A stretch of 64,000 nt of DNA from Hyphococcus sp. (GCA_021776335.1 JAJFGB010000001.1:489431-553430), one strand, 5' to 3'; positions 36,099 through 45,530 are shown, numbered from the stretch's first letter. Notes: a model not told the origin generated them from the letters alone. A program made the numbers and translations.

Positions 36099-37406
36099 AT
36101 GAGGCGCATATTGAGCGAGTATCCAGGCGAAAACGCATTGGGAGCGGAAACACACCCGTGTCCAAGTCGAATAGGCGAAAGCCAGTTTCAAAGTAAAATA
36201 CTCGCCCTGAAGATCGCTGGCGAGTACAGGCATTTTTGTACATTAAAGCGCGATGCGCGGCAGCCGCCAGGCGCCGAATTCTTTGGTTATGGCGATGTCG
36301 CTGATCTTGATTCGCCAGCGCTGTCTCGTCTTGAGGGGCGTTCCGTAAAGGTATGGTGCTCAAACGACTATCTTGGCATGTCACGCCATCCAGATGTTTG
36401 TAACGCCATGAAGGCGGCAATCGATGACGTCGGCGCAGGCGCGGGCGGTACGCGCAATATTTCGGGCACCAATATTTATCATGCCGATCTGGAGCGCGAA
36501 CTGGCTGATCTTCATGACAAGCAATCAGCATTAATCTTCAGCTCCGGTTATAACGCCAATGAGGCGACCCTTTCCGTCATGGGGAGCATTCTTGCGGATT
36601 GCGTTATCTTTTCCGATGAATTCAATCATGCGTCGATGATCGCGGGCATACGGTCTTCCCGCGCACGTAAAGAAATCTGGCGACACAATGATATTGTGCA
36701 TCTGCGTGCGCTGCTGGAAAGCTACCCAAAAGATACGCCGAAAATAATCGCGTTCGAGAGCGTCTATTCAATGGACGGCGATATCGGGCCGATCGAGGCG
36801 GTGTGCGATCTCGCGGATGAATTTGGCGCGTTTGTCTATTTGGATGAAGTGCACGCGGTCGGATTGTATGGCGAACATGGCGGCGGCGTTTCTGAGCAAC
36901 TCGGTTTATCCCATCGCATCGACGTTATACAGGGGACGCTTGGTAAAGCGTTCGGCGTTATGGGCGGTTATATTGCGGGTGCACGACCGTTGGTTGACGC
37001 TATTCGCAGTCATGCGCCAGGATTTATTTTTTCGACTGCGATGGCACCGGCGATCGCAGCGGGCGCATTAGCGAGCATACAGCATCTCAGAAAGAATAAT
37101 GATGACCGCGTGCGTCATCAAATGCGCGTGCACATGCTCAAGACCGCCTTGAAAGACCATGGGATCAAATTTCTTGACGGTCCAACCCATATTGTTCCGG
37201 TGATTATCGGCAATGCAGCGGTTTGCGTGATGACTGCGAGGCGTCTGCTGGACGAGTTCGATATTTATGTTCAACCGATTGTGCATCCGACGGTGCCGCG
37301 CGGTACGGAGCGTTTGCGTCTGACACCGTCGCCGTTTCACTCTGACGAAGACATATTGGCGCTTTGCAACGCGTTGACAGTCATTCTCGACACCGAAAAA
37401 GCGTAA
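36099..37406 (+). CDS. hemA: 5-aminolevulinate synthase
   Basis: 435 aa from ATG 36099. ALAS condenses glycine and succinyl-CoA to 5-aminolevulinate, the first haem precursor in alphaproteobacteria. Motifs: [50 protein letters not shown], and the PLP-lysine region [16 protein letters not shown]. The usual ALAS start would fall just before [17 protein letters not shown], but no ATG/GTG lies there in frame, so the first 25-30 residues are an atypical extension and the true start is unsure (ATG 35994 and GTG 36060 are other options). Upstream of ccmF by 4 bp, so it co-transcribes with Ccm genes. Confidence 0.92.
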   Translation: MRRILSEYPGENALGAETHPCPSRIGESQFQSKILALKIAGEYRHFCTLKRDARQPPGAEFFGYGDVADLDSPALSRLEGRSVKVWCSNDYLGMSRHPDVCNAMKAAIDDVGAGAGGTRNISGTNIYHADLERELADLHDKQSALIFSSGYNANEATLSVMGSILADCVIFSDEFNHASMIAGIRSSRARKEIWRHNDIVHLRALLESYPKDTPKIIAFESVYSMDGDIGPIEAVCDLADEFGAFVYLDEVHAVGLYGEHGGGVSEQLGLSHRIDVIQGTLGKAFGVMGGYIAGARPLVDAIRSHAPGFIFSTAMAPAIAAGALASIQHLRKNNDDRVRHQMRVHMLKTALKDHGIKFLDGPTHIVPVIIGNAAVCVMTARRLLDEFDIYVQPIVHPTVPRGTERLRLTPSPFHSDEDILALCNALTVILDTEKA

Positions 37407-37410
37407 TTGA

Positions 37411-39384
37411 ATGCTGCCCGAGATAGGCCATCTTGCTCTTGCGATCGCTTTTTCCTGTGCTGTTCTGCAGGGCTTGAGCGTTATCCCTTCGGTCCGGTCG
37501 TTGTCATTTGAACGGCTGGGTGACGTTGCCGCCATTGCCCAGGCGGCAGCGCTGACAACCGCGCTTTTGTTATTGATCGCAAGTTTTATTCAATCAGATT
37601 TTTCCGTCTTGTTGGTGGCGCAAAACAGCCATTCGACAAAACCGTTACTCTATAAAATAGCCGGCGCCTGGGGCAATCACGAGGGGTCCATGTTGTTATG
37701 GGCTGTCTTGCTCGGGTTTTACGGCGCCGCCTTCGCGCTGATCAATCACCTTCAGAGGGACGAGCGGCAGATTGCAATATCGGTCCTCGGCGTTATCAGC
37801 GCTTTCACAATTTTGTTTTTACTGGCTGCGTCCAATCCGTTTATTCGATTGGATCCTGCGGCGCTGGACGGTCGCGGTCTTAACCCGTTGTTGCAAGACC
37901 CTGGCCTGGCGATCCATCCGCCTGTGCTTTACGCGGGATATGTTGGTTTTGCCGTTCCATATGCAATTGCTGTGGCGTTGCTGTTCACCAAAAACTTTGA
38001 TCGCATCAATGTCGCCGAGATGCTGCCCTGGATATTTACGCCGGTCGCGTTCATGACGCTTGGGGTTGGGCTGGGGTCCTGGTGGGCTTATCGCGAACTC
38101 GGTTGGGGAGGGTGGTGGTTTTGGGATCCGGTCGAGAATGCGAGTCTCTTACCGCTATTGACGGGCATTGCGCTCGCGCACTCAGCAATGGTCTGGAAGA
38201 ATCGCGGCGGGTTGGCGCACTGGACGCTTTTTTTGGCTTGCGCGGCCTTTTCCCTGAGCATTTTCGGCGCCTTTCTGGTTCGCTCTGGTGTTTTAACCTC
38301 GGTTCATTCCTTTGCCGTTGATCCGGCGCGCGGCGCGATGATTTTCAGCTTTTTTGTCTTGCTCGCGGGCAGCGGTTTGGGGCTTGCGCTATCTCGCATG
38401 CGCGCCGCGGGCTCGGTCTGGGGTTTTGCTTTATTGAGCCGTGAAACCGCAATGCTGGGCGGTATTCTCTTACTGATGGTTTCGGCGGCGACGATCCTCA
38501 CAGGAACGATTTATCCGATTATTCTTGAGGCCGTGGGGAGCGCGCCAGTCTCCGTTGGCGCTCCATATTACAATGTAACCGTTACGCCAATATTATTTGC
38601 GCTGCTGGTCGTTATGACCTGTGCGCCGCTTATCCGTTGGCGCGACCATGAATTGAAAACTCTCGCAAAGGAACTGAGGGCGCCTTTGGGCGCCTTTGTC
38701 GGCGTTACCATTATCGCGGGTTTGTTCTCTCCCATGACAGCCTTTCAATCCATGCTCTTTGGCGTCGGGGTTGCCTGTTTTGTCGCAGCAGCAGCTGCGC
38801 CGTCGAGCGGACGCCCCAGGGGCGGATATCAAGTGAAATGGAAACGGCGCGATTTCGGTATTCTTTTTGCCCATGGCGGCTTTGCAGTTGCGGCGATTGG
38901 CGTATTGGGCACAGCGTTTCTTTCAAACGAACAAATTGTCAGCGTGAAACCGGGTGATCAGGTTTCGATGGCGGGTTACGCACTGACCTTTCAGGGCGTG
39001 CATCGATATGAAGGCAGTAATTTTACCGGCGAACGAGCCGATATCATTCTGGTAAAAGACGGCGGTGCGCGTGAAAGCATTATCACGCCGGAACGTCGTT
39101 GGTATCCTGCGGCTGAAACCACAACAACGGAAGCGGCAATCAAGCGAAGTTTGTGGGCTGACTTATATGTGACGATCGGTGATCTGAGCGTACCGGGCGC
39201 AACCGAACCCGACTGGGCGCTGCGGCTCTATCACCGGCCGTTTATCTCGTGGATATGGGCAGGCTGTGTGATTGCATTTTTCGGTGCGATGGTGAGCGCG
39301 CTCGGGTTTTTCGGTGCAATAAAACGTGCGCCGGCGCCAAAAACTAAAACCGTCTCTGGGTATGAAGTGGCGCCAGCGAAATGA
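37411..39384 (+). CDS. ccmF: Haem lyase subunit CcmF
   Basis: 657 aa polytopic membrane protein. The tryptophan-rich WWD domain WGGWWFWDPVENASLLP near residue 232 and conserved histidines (NSHSTKPLLYK, AIHPPVLY) mark CcmF, which with CcmH attaches haem to CxxCH apocytochromes. About 14 transmembrane helices and a large periplasmic loop before the last helix. It starts 4 bp after hemA and overlaps ccmH by 4 bp. Confidence 0.95.
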   Translation: MLPEIGHLALAIAFSCAVLQGLSVIPSVRSLSFERLGDVAAIAQAAALTTALLLLIASFIQSDFSVLLVAQNSHSTKPLLYKIAGAWGNHEGSMLLWAVLLGFYGAAFALINHLQRDERQIAISVLGVISAFTILFLLAASNPFIRLDPAALDGRGLNPLLQDPGLAIHPPVLYAGYVGFAVPYAIAVALLFTKNFDRINVAEMLPWIFTPVAFMTLGVGLGSWWAYRELGWGGWWFWDPVENASLLPLLTGIALAHSAMVWKNRGGLAHWTLFLACAAFSLSIFGAFLVRSGVLTSVHSFAVDPARGAMIFSFFVLLAGSGLGLALSRMRAAGSVWGFALLSRETAMLGGILLLMVSAATILTGTIYPIILEAVGSAPVSVGAPYYNVTVTPILFALLVVMTCAPLIRWRDHELKTLAKELRAPLGAFVGVTIIAGLFSPMTAFQSMLFGVGVACFVAAAAAPSSGRPRGGYQVKWKRRDFGILFAHGGFAVAAIGVLGTAFLSNEQIVSVKPGDQVSMAGYALTFQGVHRYEGSNFTGERADIILVKDGGARESIITPERRWYPAAETTTTEAAIKRSLWADLYVTIGDLSVPGATEPDWALRLYHRPFISWIWAGCVIAFFGAMVSALGFFGAIKRAPAPKTKTVSGYEVAPAK

Positions 39385-39803
39385 GAGTTTTGCTGACCAT
39401 CATGGTCGTTTTCACGGCGCTGCAATTTGCGGGCGCCGCCAGCGCCGATCCCGCGCAGTCCGACCCGGTACAAGCGCTGGGCCTTGAAGATCGCGCGCGC
39501 GCTGATCGACTGTTCAAAATGGTGCGATGCCCTATCTGTGTCGGCCATTCGGTGGCCGAGAGTGACGCGGAAGTTTCAAAATCAATTCGTCATTACATCG
39601 AAGCAGAGATCACCGGCGGCAGCACCGATCAGGAGATTTTACAAAAACTGGTGGCGGCCTATGGCGACGATATTTTGTTTTCGCCCCGCCTGAGCGCTGA
39701 CACTTTCTTTCTATGGGGCGCGCCGCTTTTTTTTACTGCCTTAGGCGGCGTCATTTTGTGGCGGTTTCGTGTGCGTGCTTCCAGCCAACGCCGCACAAGC
39801 TGA
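39381..39803 (+). CDS. ccmH: Cytochrome c-type biogenesis protein CcmH
   Basis: 140 aa. Signal peptide, then the redox motif RCPIC (MVRCPICVGHSVAES near residue 53) and LVAAYGDDILFSPR, the CcmH/NrfF signature, and a C-terminal membrane helix. CcmH reduces the apocytochrome CxxCH cysteines and presents them to CcmF. It lacks a CcmI-like TPR extension, which is supplied by a separate gene at 42025. Overlaps ccmF and ccmA. Confidence 0.94.
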   Translation: MRVLLTIMVVFTALQFAGAASADPAQSDPVQALGLEDRARADRLFKMVRCPICVGHSVAESDAEVSKSIRHYIEAEITGGSTDQEILQKLVAAYGDDILFSPRLSADTFFLWGAPLFFTALGGVILWRFRVRASSQRRTS

Positions 39804-40426
39804 TGGAGCCGTTGATGGGCGCCCCGCGGCTTGTGGTTGAAAATCTTGGTTGCGACAGAGGCGGCGCTGCCGTTGTGCGCGGCATCAATCTCGACCTTCG
39901 TGCAGGAGAGGCAGCCCAGATCTTTGGCCGCAACGGCGCCGGAAAATCAAGTTTACTGAACGTTTTTGCCGGCCTGACAAAGCCTGTCGAAGGACGCATG
40001 GCATGGACATCAAAGGACAGTGAAAGTGCGCCGCATCCCCCAGTCGGATCTGTGCTTTTCCTGGGGCATCGGATTCCGGTGAAGCCGGGCCTTACTGTGG
40101 GGGAGAATCTTGCATTCTGGATGCGCCTGTATCGTGCTGATAAAACCGAGGCGGCGTCCGCACTTTCCCGTGTCGGCCTGAAAGGTATGGCGGACGTTCA
40201 GGCCGCAAATCTCTCGGCGGGGCAAAAAAAACGCCTCGACTTCGCCCGGGCGCTTATCTCTCGCCGCACCGTCTGGTTTTTAGATGAACCAACGGCGTCG
40301 ATCGATGATGAAGGACGCACCTTTGTAACCGAAACCCTTTGTCAGCATCTATCAAAGGGTTGCATGGCGATTATTGCGACCCATGAGCGATTACAGATTC
40401 CGTCAAATGACCTTCACATTGCGTAA
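39803..40426 (+). CDS. ccmA: Haem exporter ATP-binding protein CcmA
   Basis: 207 aa from the ATG overlapping the ccmH stop (TGATG); upstream frame belongs to ccmH. Walker A IFGRNGAGKSSLL, signature LSAGQKKRLDFARAL and Walker B TVWFLDEPTASID are present. CcmA is the ATPase of the CcmABCD complex that frees holo-CcmE for haem delivery. Followed 3 bp later by ccmB. Confidence 0.94.
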   Translation: MEPLMGAPRLVVENLGCDRGGAAVVRGINLDLRAGEAAQIFGRNGAGKSSLLNVFAGLTKPVEGRMAWTSKDSESAPHPPVGSVLFLGHRIPVKPGLTVGENLAFWMRLYRADKTEAASALSRVGLKGMADVQAANLSAGQKKRLDFARALISRRTVWFLDEPTASIDDEGRTFVTETLCQHLSKGCMAIIATHERLQIPSNDLHIA

Positions 40427-40429
40427 CCC

Positions 40430-41107
40430 ATGAATGATTTGTCAAATATGGTCGCGCTTATAGACCGGGACTTTAAACTGGCGTTCCGTTTAGGCGGTGG
40501 GTGGTTTCATGGGCTGCTATTTTTTGCAATTTTTGTTGGGTTTACCGCTTTTGCGATGGGACCGGAGAAATCTGTACTGGCGCCGCTGGCGCCGGCGCTG
40601 GTTTGGTTGGCGGCGGCGCTCTCGGTTCAACTGGCGTCCGCTGATCTTTTTCAGTCGGATATGGATGATGGCACAGTGCAGGTGCTGACTGCAGAGGGGC
40701 AAAGCTTGCCGCTTTATGTGATTGCCAAATGCATTGCCCTGTGGACGAGCGCTATCGTACCGTTTGTTGTTGCAACACCGTTATTCCTGATGATGTACGG
40801 CCTTGACGCGGCGGCGTCGCTGAAGGTTGCGTTCATCATACTGATCGGCAGCCCCCCGCTGGCGCTCGCATCATTATCCGCGGCCGCGCTGAATGCCGGC
40901 ATTCGATCTGGTGGATTGCTTACATCGGCATTGTCGGCGCCGATAACAATTCCGGTTTTGATATTCGGCGTCGGAGCGAGCATGGCGACGCTTGACGCCG
41001 ATCGGCTGTTCTCGCCGGAGCTTAGTGTTCTCGTGGCGATATGTCTTTTGTTGTTTGTCGCGGCGCCGACGTTTGCCGCACTGTCATTGCGCCTTGCGCT
41101 GGAATAG
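40430..41107 (+). CDS. ccmB: Haem exporter membrane protein CcmB
   Basis: 225 aa, about six transmembrane helices. Family marks: LIDRDFKLAFRLGG at the N-terminus, LAPALVWLAAALSVQLASADLFQSDMDDG near residue 50 and SPPLALASLSAAALNAGIR. CcmB is the membrane partner of CcmA. It lies between ccmA and ccmC in a tight operon. Confidence 0.93.
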   Translation: MNDLSNMVALIDRDFKLAFRLGGGWFHGLLFFAIFVGFTAFAMGPEKSVLAPLAPALVWLAAALSVQLASADLFQSDMDDGTVQVLTAEGQSLPLYVIAKCIALWTSAIVPFVVATPLFLMMYGLDAAASLKVAFIILIGSPPLALASLSAAALNAGIRSGGLLTSALSAPITIPVLIFGVGASMATLDADRLFSPELSVLVAICLLLFVAAPTFAALSLRLALE

Positions 41108-41116
41108 GAGCTGGAA

Positions 41117-41878
41117 TTGCTGAGTTACTTTTCAAATCCCATTCGCTTTAAAAATCTGGCCATGCGCCTGGAGCCGGTTGTGATTGCGTTGACGGCAACG
41201 TTGCTTTGTGCCGGCCTTTTGTTCGGGCTGGTGTTTTCGCCGGCGGACTACCAGCAGGGCGACACTGTAAGGCTTATGTATATTCACGTGCCGGCGGCGA
41301 CATTAGCGCTTGGCGTTTATGTTTTTATTGCTTTTATGAGCGCCATTGCATTTGTCTGGCGCCATACGCTTGCCGATCTGGCGGCGCGCCGCGCCGCGCC
41401 GATTGGCGCCGCTTTTACTTTTCTGGCGCTGTTTACTGGCGCGGTGTGGGGCAAACCCACATGGGGCGCCTGGTGGGTGTGGGACGCGCGGCTGACATCG
41501 ATGCTCGTCCTGTTGTTTATCTATTTGGGGTACATTGCCGTTTGGCGCAGTAGTCACGACCCAATGCGATCAGCAAAATTTGCCCGCATTGTTGCGCTTG
41601 TCGGTCTCATCAACATACCGATTATCAAATTTTCGGTTGATTGGTGGAATAGCCTGCATCAGCCGGCAAGCCTGCTTAAGGCAGGCGGACCGAGCATCCA
41701 CCCATCAATGCTGACGCCGCTGTTTTTGATGATGGCGGCTTATGGATGCCTCTTTGCCTGGCTGGTTCTCACCGGCGTAAGGCTTGATCTGGAAAAAGCG
41801 CAGATCCGGCGAAAGCGCGAACGTGCGCCGAGCCGCCCGGTCATTGCACCCATAGAAGGAGCCCATTCCAATGGTTGA
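41117..41878 (+). CDS. ccmC: Haem handling protein CcmC
   Basis: 253 aa. Six transmembrane helices with the WWD motif GKPTWGAWWVWDARLTSML near residue 115 and conserved His in IHVPAA (about residue 57) and WWNSLHQPAS (about residue 180). CcmC loads haem on CcmE. The start codon is TTG 41117 with AGGAG about 7 nt upstream. It overlaps the start of ccmD by 8 bp. Confidence 0.94.
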   Translation: MLSYFSNPIRFKNLAMRLEPVVIALTATLLCAGLLFGLVFSPADYQQGDTVRLMYIHVPAATLALGVYVFIAFMSAIAFVWRHTLADLAARRAAPIGAAFTFLALFTGAVWGKPTWGAWWVWDARLTSMLVLLFIYLGYIAVWRSSHDPMRSAKFARIVALVGLINIPIIKFSVDWWNSLHQPASLLKAGGPSIHPSMLTPLFLMMAAYGCLFAWLVLTGVRLDLEKAQIRRKRERAPSRPVIAPIEGAHSNG

Positions 41879-42023
41879 GTTTTTATCAATGGGCGGTCAC
41901 GGCGGATATATATGGGCGGGGTATGGGGTTTCCGCGTTGATATTGACGGCGCTGATTATCAATAGATACGGCGAATTGCGTGAACACAAAAAGCGGTCGA
42001 TGATCATTGACGGTGAGGCGTGA
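41871..42023 (+). CDS. ccmD: Small membrane protein CcmD
   Basis: 50 aa. Short protein beginning MVEFLSMGGHGGYIWAGYG with one transmembrane helix (VSALILTALII) and a basic tail (REHKKR), the typical CcmD layout. CcmD stabilises CcmC-CcmE-haem. ATG 41871 overlaps the ccmC stop by 8 bp; GAAGGAG lies upstream. This gene is short enough to be missed by automatic ORF calls but its position and sequence are diagnostic. Confidence 0.92.
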   Translation: MVEFLSMGGHGGYIWAGYGVSALILTALIINRYGELREHKKRSMIIDGEA

Positions 42024-42024
42024 G

Positions 42025-42882
42025 GTGAAGATCAACAGGATGCGCAAATCGTTATTGCCGCTCGTGTTTGTCGCTCTCGTCGGCGGCGGTGTATATTTGG
42101 TGACAGGATCTCCCGGACATTTACCTGGCGCGGTTTTTGGTCCTTCTGTGCAGGCGCTTGATGTCAATGGGCGTGAAGTCACTGAGCTTCAAAACCAGTA
42201 TACAGCGTTTTTCAGCGCGGCGGCAGGGAGCCGTGATGAATGGCAGGCGCTGGCCGTTGAACTGAGCGCACAAAATTCACAAAACGCCCCGACGGCGTTC
42301 ATCAAAGCCGCAAGTCTTAGTGAGGCCCCCGCCGAACGTATTTTTCTGTTGGGCGCGGCGGCCGAACATCTCATGCGTATGGACGATGGCCGCGTTAGCG
42401 AACCCGCCAGGGGTATTTTTAAGAAAATCCTCGCCCTTGATGCAAATGATCCTGGCGCCCTGTTTTATCTGGGGTTGGAGGCGCGCCAACGCACCGATAC
42501 GGCAGCGATTCAGTCATATTGGTCACAATTTGCGTCAGTTGCCCCTGAAAATCATCCTTTGCAGGCGATGGTGCGTAACGAACTCAGCGCCAATGGCATC
42601 CAACTCTCTGACGACGGGATCAGGCGCACACAATTCGACCGGATTGCGGCCCTGCCAGAAGAGGAGAGACGCAATCAAATCGACGTGATGGTTCAGGGGC
42701 TAGACGCACGCCTCAGAGCTAATGGCGGAACCGGTGAGGAGTGGCGTCAGCTTGCCAGGTCTTACCTGCAATTGGGCCGGTTGGACGAAGCAGGTTGGGC
42801 TTACGATCAAGCCATCGCGGCGGCGCCGAAGAACGCACTAATCATACTAGAGCGCAAGCAACTCGAAGCTGGCGTTCAGTAG
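42025..42882 (+). CDS. CcmI-like TPR cytochrome c maturation protein
   Basis: 285 aa from GTG 42025, one base after the ccmD stop and with GAGG 7 nt upstream; ATG 42040 is possible. One N-terminal transmembrane helix (LLPLVFVALVGGGVYLV), then helical repeats: GIFKKILALDANDPGALFYLGLEARQ and LARSYLQLGRLDEAGWAYDQAIAAAPKNA are TPR-like units. This matches the periplasmic C-terminal part of CcmI, which holds apocytochromes for CcmF/H. The two-helix cytoplasmic N-terminal part of full CcmI is missing. Placed last in the ccm operon. Confidence 0.83.
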   Translation: MKINRMRKSLLPLVFVALVGGGVYLVTGSPGHLPGAVFGPSVQALDVNGREVTELQNQYTAFFSAAAGSRDEWQALAVELSAQNSQNAPTAFIKAASLSEAPAERIFLLGAAAEHLMRMDDGRVSEPARGIFKKILALDANDPGALFYLGLEARQRTDTAAIQSYWSQFASVAPENHPLQAMVRNELSANGIQLSDDGIRRTQFDRIAALPEEERRNQIDVMVQGLDARLRANGGTGEEWRQLARSYLQLGRLDEAGWAYDQAIAAAPKNALIILERKQLEAGVQ

Positions 42883-43033
42883 GTTCTGTACAGCTACGAT
42901 TAATCAAAGCTCTGGCTATGGAAACCACAGGTTATGATGCGAATGAGTGATTTGTATTGGCAATTAGAGGCGCATAAGCGGATTCTTTAATACGGGATTC
43001 AACCAGCTATCCAGCATGAAAAGGACGACAATA

Positions 43034-43636
43034 ATGAGGCCATTTCGTAAATCGATACTTCTAGGGGCGCTTGCTTCTGTCGTAATGTCATCGGGCGGCG
43101 CTGTTTTAGCGGCCGATGTAAAAAAACCAAAATTCACAAGTGAGGGCGCTGTTAAAACGCCTCAAAATTGGCGCGAATGGATTTATGTTGGCACGCCGCT
43201 GACGCCAAACGCGCTTAATGGCGGCGCCGCGCCGTTCCCCGAATTTCATAACGTTTACATTGAACCATCCGCTTACGAACATTTTGAGAAAACAGGTGAG
43301 TTTGCTGAAGGTACGCAGATCGCAAAAGAGCTTGTATTGGTTCGTGAGAGCGAGAATGGCAATGACCCCGAAAACGGTTCGTCAGGTGAAGTGAGCGGCC
43401 AGGGCTATTTTCAGGGTGAATTCCAGGGCCTTGAATTGGCGTATAAAGACAACGCCCGTTATCCAAACGAGCCAGGCGGCTGGGTCTATTTCAGCTTTGG
43501 TCACAAAGCGGAACCTTACGAAAAAACTGCTGAGGCATTCCCGACTGAGGCATGCAACAGCTGTCATGAAGTCAATGCAGCGACAGACTTTACCTTCACA
43601 CAGTTCTACCCAGTGCTTCGCGCTGCGCAGAAATAA
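43034..43636 (+). CDS. Cytochrome P460 family protein, single domain
   Basis: 200 aa from ATG 43034 (AGGA 9 nt upstream; ATG 43016 has none). A signal peptide ends in VLAADV near residue 27. The P460 fold pattern is clear: GTPLTPNALNGGAAPFPEFHNVYIE, GTQIAKELVLV, EPGGWVYFSF and the haem site CNSCH followed by ATDFTFTQFYPVLR. P460 cytochromes oxidise hydroxylamine or handle nitric oxide; others of the family (c'-beta) bind NO. The Lys in GTQIAKE is a candidate haem cross-link residue, by comparison only. First of four P460/cytochrome genes. Confidence 0.86.
   Translation: MRPFRKSILLGALASVVMSSGGAVLAADVKKPKFTSEGAVKTPQNWREWIYVGTPLTPNALNGGAAPFPEFHNVYIEPSAYEHFEKTGEFAEGTQIAKELVLVRESENGNDPENGSSGEVSGQGYFQGEFQGLELAYKDNARYPNEPGGWVYFSFGHKAEPYEKTAEAFPTEACNSCHEVNAATDFTFTQFYPVLRAAQK
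43376..43632 (+). repeat. P460 domain repeat, copy 1
   Basis: 257 bp encoding 85 residues of the P460 domain that differ at one residue (Asn/Asp) from the copy at 44584-44840. The last 95 bp (43538-43632) are identical to 44746-44840, including codon third positions. This is far more alike than the upstream parts of the same domains. Confidence 0.9.
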
Positions 43637-43659
43637 ATAACAAAGAAATAGGAAAACGA

Positions 43660-44850
43660 ATGTTTCAGCAATCTTATGTTGTGCGCGCTGCTATAATTGG
43701 GGCTGTGGCCCTGGTGGCGGCGTGTTCGAACCCTGGCCAGTCAGGCGGATCAAATTCATCGTCTGCATCAAGCGCCTTATCGGCAGCGTCTACTTATCAA
43801 ACGATCGTTGACGCGCAGGGGAACATCTCGAAGCCAAAAGATTTCACAACCCGCTGGTCGCACATAGGCAGCTGGGGCATCGTTAACGAAAATGGCGAAG
43901 GCAATGGCATTCACAGCGTTTATACAACGCCAGATGTCATCGCCTACTTTAAAGAGAACGGCGCCTATCCAGATGGCGCTGTTCTCATAAAAGAAGTTCG
44001 CGCGGCTGAAGGTGCAGATTTGACAACGGGACGCGCTCACTGGGCGACGGATCCGCAAGTCTGGTTTGTGATGGTGAAAGACACCCAAGGTCGTTTCCCC
44101 GGCAACCCGCTATGGGGTGAAGGTTGGGGATGGGCGCTGTTCAAGGCTGATGCGCCCGATGTTCAAGTTGCAACTGATTACCAGGCTGATTGTCTTGGCT
44201 GTCACGTGCCGGTCCAGGATGCTGATTGGGTGTATACATTCGCCTATCCAGAGCTTGCGACAGCGGCTGCGAAATCAGCATCAACAGCGGGCGGTATGGC
44301 GAGCATGTCGGATGGCGGTGAGACCATTGCCAAGCCGGAATTTACATCCAGCGGCGCCGTCAAGATGCCGGTGGATTGGCGCAAATGGATCTATGTCGGC
44401 ACCCCGCTGACACCGAACGCGCTTAATGGCGGCGCGGCGCCGTTCCCTGAATTTCACAATGTTTATATCGAGCAATCCGCCTACCGCTACTTTCAAAAGA
44501 CCGGTGAGTTTGCAGAGGGTACGCAGATCGCAAAAGAACTGACGCTGGTTCGTCAAAGCGAAAATGGCAATGACGCGACCAACGGTTCGTCAGGCGAAGT
44601 GAGCGGCCAGGGCTATTTCCAGGGCGAATTCCAGGGCCTTGAATTGGCTTACAAGGACAACGCCCGTTATCCAGACGAGCCAGGCGGCTGGGTCTATTTC
44701 AGTTTTGGACACAAAGCCGAACCTTACGAAAAAACTGCTGAGGCGTTCCCGACTGAGGCATGCAACAGCTGTCATGAAGTCAATGCAGCGACAGACTTTA
44801 CCTTCACACAGTTCTACCCAGTGCTTCGCGCTGCGCAGAATGGCAATTAA
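43660..44850 (+). CDS. Two-domain cytochrome P460 lipoprotein
   Basis: 396 aa. A lipobox LVAACS near residue 22 anchors it. The N-terminal P460 domain (about residues 55-190) has GAVLIKEVRA, WGWALFKAD and haem site CLGCHVPVQDADWVYTFAYPEL. A Ser/Gly linker leads to a second P460 domain (about residues 225-396) nearly identical to the preceding protein, with CNSCH. Two covalent haems are expected. It lies 23 bp after the single-domain gene, and the second domain probably arose by tandem duplication and later homogenisation. Confidence 0.85.
   Translation: MFQQSYVVRAAIIGAVALVAACSNPGQSGGSNSSSASSALSAASTYQTIVDAQGNISKPKDFTTRWSHIGSWGIVNENGEGNGIHSVYTTPDVIAYFKENGAYPDGAVLIKEVRAAEGADLTTGRAHWATDPQVWFVMVKDTQGRFPGNPLWGEGWGWALFKADAPDVQVATDYQADCLGCHVPVQDADWVYTFAYPELATAAAKSASTAGGMASMSDGGETIAKPEFTSSGAVKMPVDWRKWIYVGTPLTPNALNGGAAPFPEFHNVYIEQSAYRYFQKTGEFAEGTQIAKELTLVRQSENGNDATNGSSGEVSGQGYFQGEFQGLELAYKDNARYPDEPGGWVYFSFGHKAEPYEKTAEAFPTEACNSCHEVNAATDFTFTQFYPVLRAAQNGN
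44584..44840 (+). repeat. P460 domain repeat, copy 2
   Basis: 257-bp partner of the copy at 43376-43632; see that entry. The identical 95-bp part is 44746-44840. The direct repeats are 1208 bp apart and could recombine to fuse or delete the genes between them. Confidence 0.9.
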
Positions 44851-44868
44851 AGTAGGAGAGGGGTTCAC

Positions 44869-45312
44869 ATGTTTCGGGGTAGTTTTGTGAAACATTCTAT
44901 GACCGTCAGCGCTGCGCTGATGGTCATGGCTTTAGGTCTTGTAACAAATTCAACTATCGCTGTCGCCGCTGAAGAAAACTCAGGCGCAGTTGCGGGTGAT
45001 ATCGAAGCGGGAAAAGCCGCATATAAAAAATGTGCGACATGTCACTCTGTGGCGCCGGGGCAAAATCGATTAGGCCCTTCATTATATGACGTCGTTGGTC
45101 GCAAGGCCGGCGGTCTGGAGGGGTTTAAATATTCCGATGCGATGACACAGTCGGACGTCATTTGGACAGCGGAGACGCTCGATCGTCACCTTGCCGACAT
45201 AAAGGGTTTTATCCCGGGTAATCGCATGGCGCAATTATATCCAGCTGGCGTTCCCGACGCCCAGGATCGCGCAAACATCATTGCTTATCTGATAACGTTG
45301 ACCGACGAATAA
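44869..45312 (+). CDS. Class I cytochrome c (cytochrome c2-like)
   Basis: 147 aa. Signal peptide up to about residue 38 (AVAAEEN), then GKAAYKKCATCHSV with the haem site CATCH near residue 60, LGPSLYDVVGRKAG, and the axial methionine in GNRMAQLY near residue 120. Small electron carrier in the periplasm; it could take electrons from the P460 proteins next to it (inference). AGGAG about 12 nt before ATG 44869. The usual M-x-F/Y axial motif here is NRMAQLYPAG. Confidence 0.9.
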   Translation: MFRGSFVKHSMTVSAALMVMALGLVTNSTIAVAAEENSGAVAGDIEAGKAAYKKCATCHSVAPGQNRLGPSLYDVVGRKAGGLEGFKYSDAMTQSDVIWTAETLDRHLADIKGFIPGNRMAQLYPAGVPDAQDRANIIAYLITLTDE

Positions 45313-45530
45313 AGTTTTCTTTTAGAGAAAACCGCTGCTTGTAACATTGGATGCTCCGCTAGGCTTTCCCCGGTTGCGAGCGCGGGCGCGCGGCTGGAAT
45401 TAGCCTTCTCCCTTTCGATTCCACCGCGCGCATTATTTATCGATAATCTTAAATCGGCCAGTTTTTTTGCGCCGGACGTCGAAAGCCAGCAGTGGCGACG
45501 ATGGCGATTTGTAACCATAGGTGGATAACA

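Noticed and set aside
45314-45332. AT-rich hairpin after the small cytochrome c gene
   Set aside because: GTTTTCT/AGAAAAC stem is too weak and lacks a T tract; not called as a terminator.
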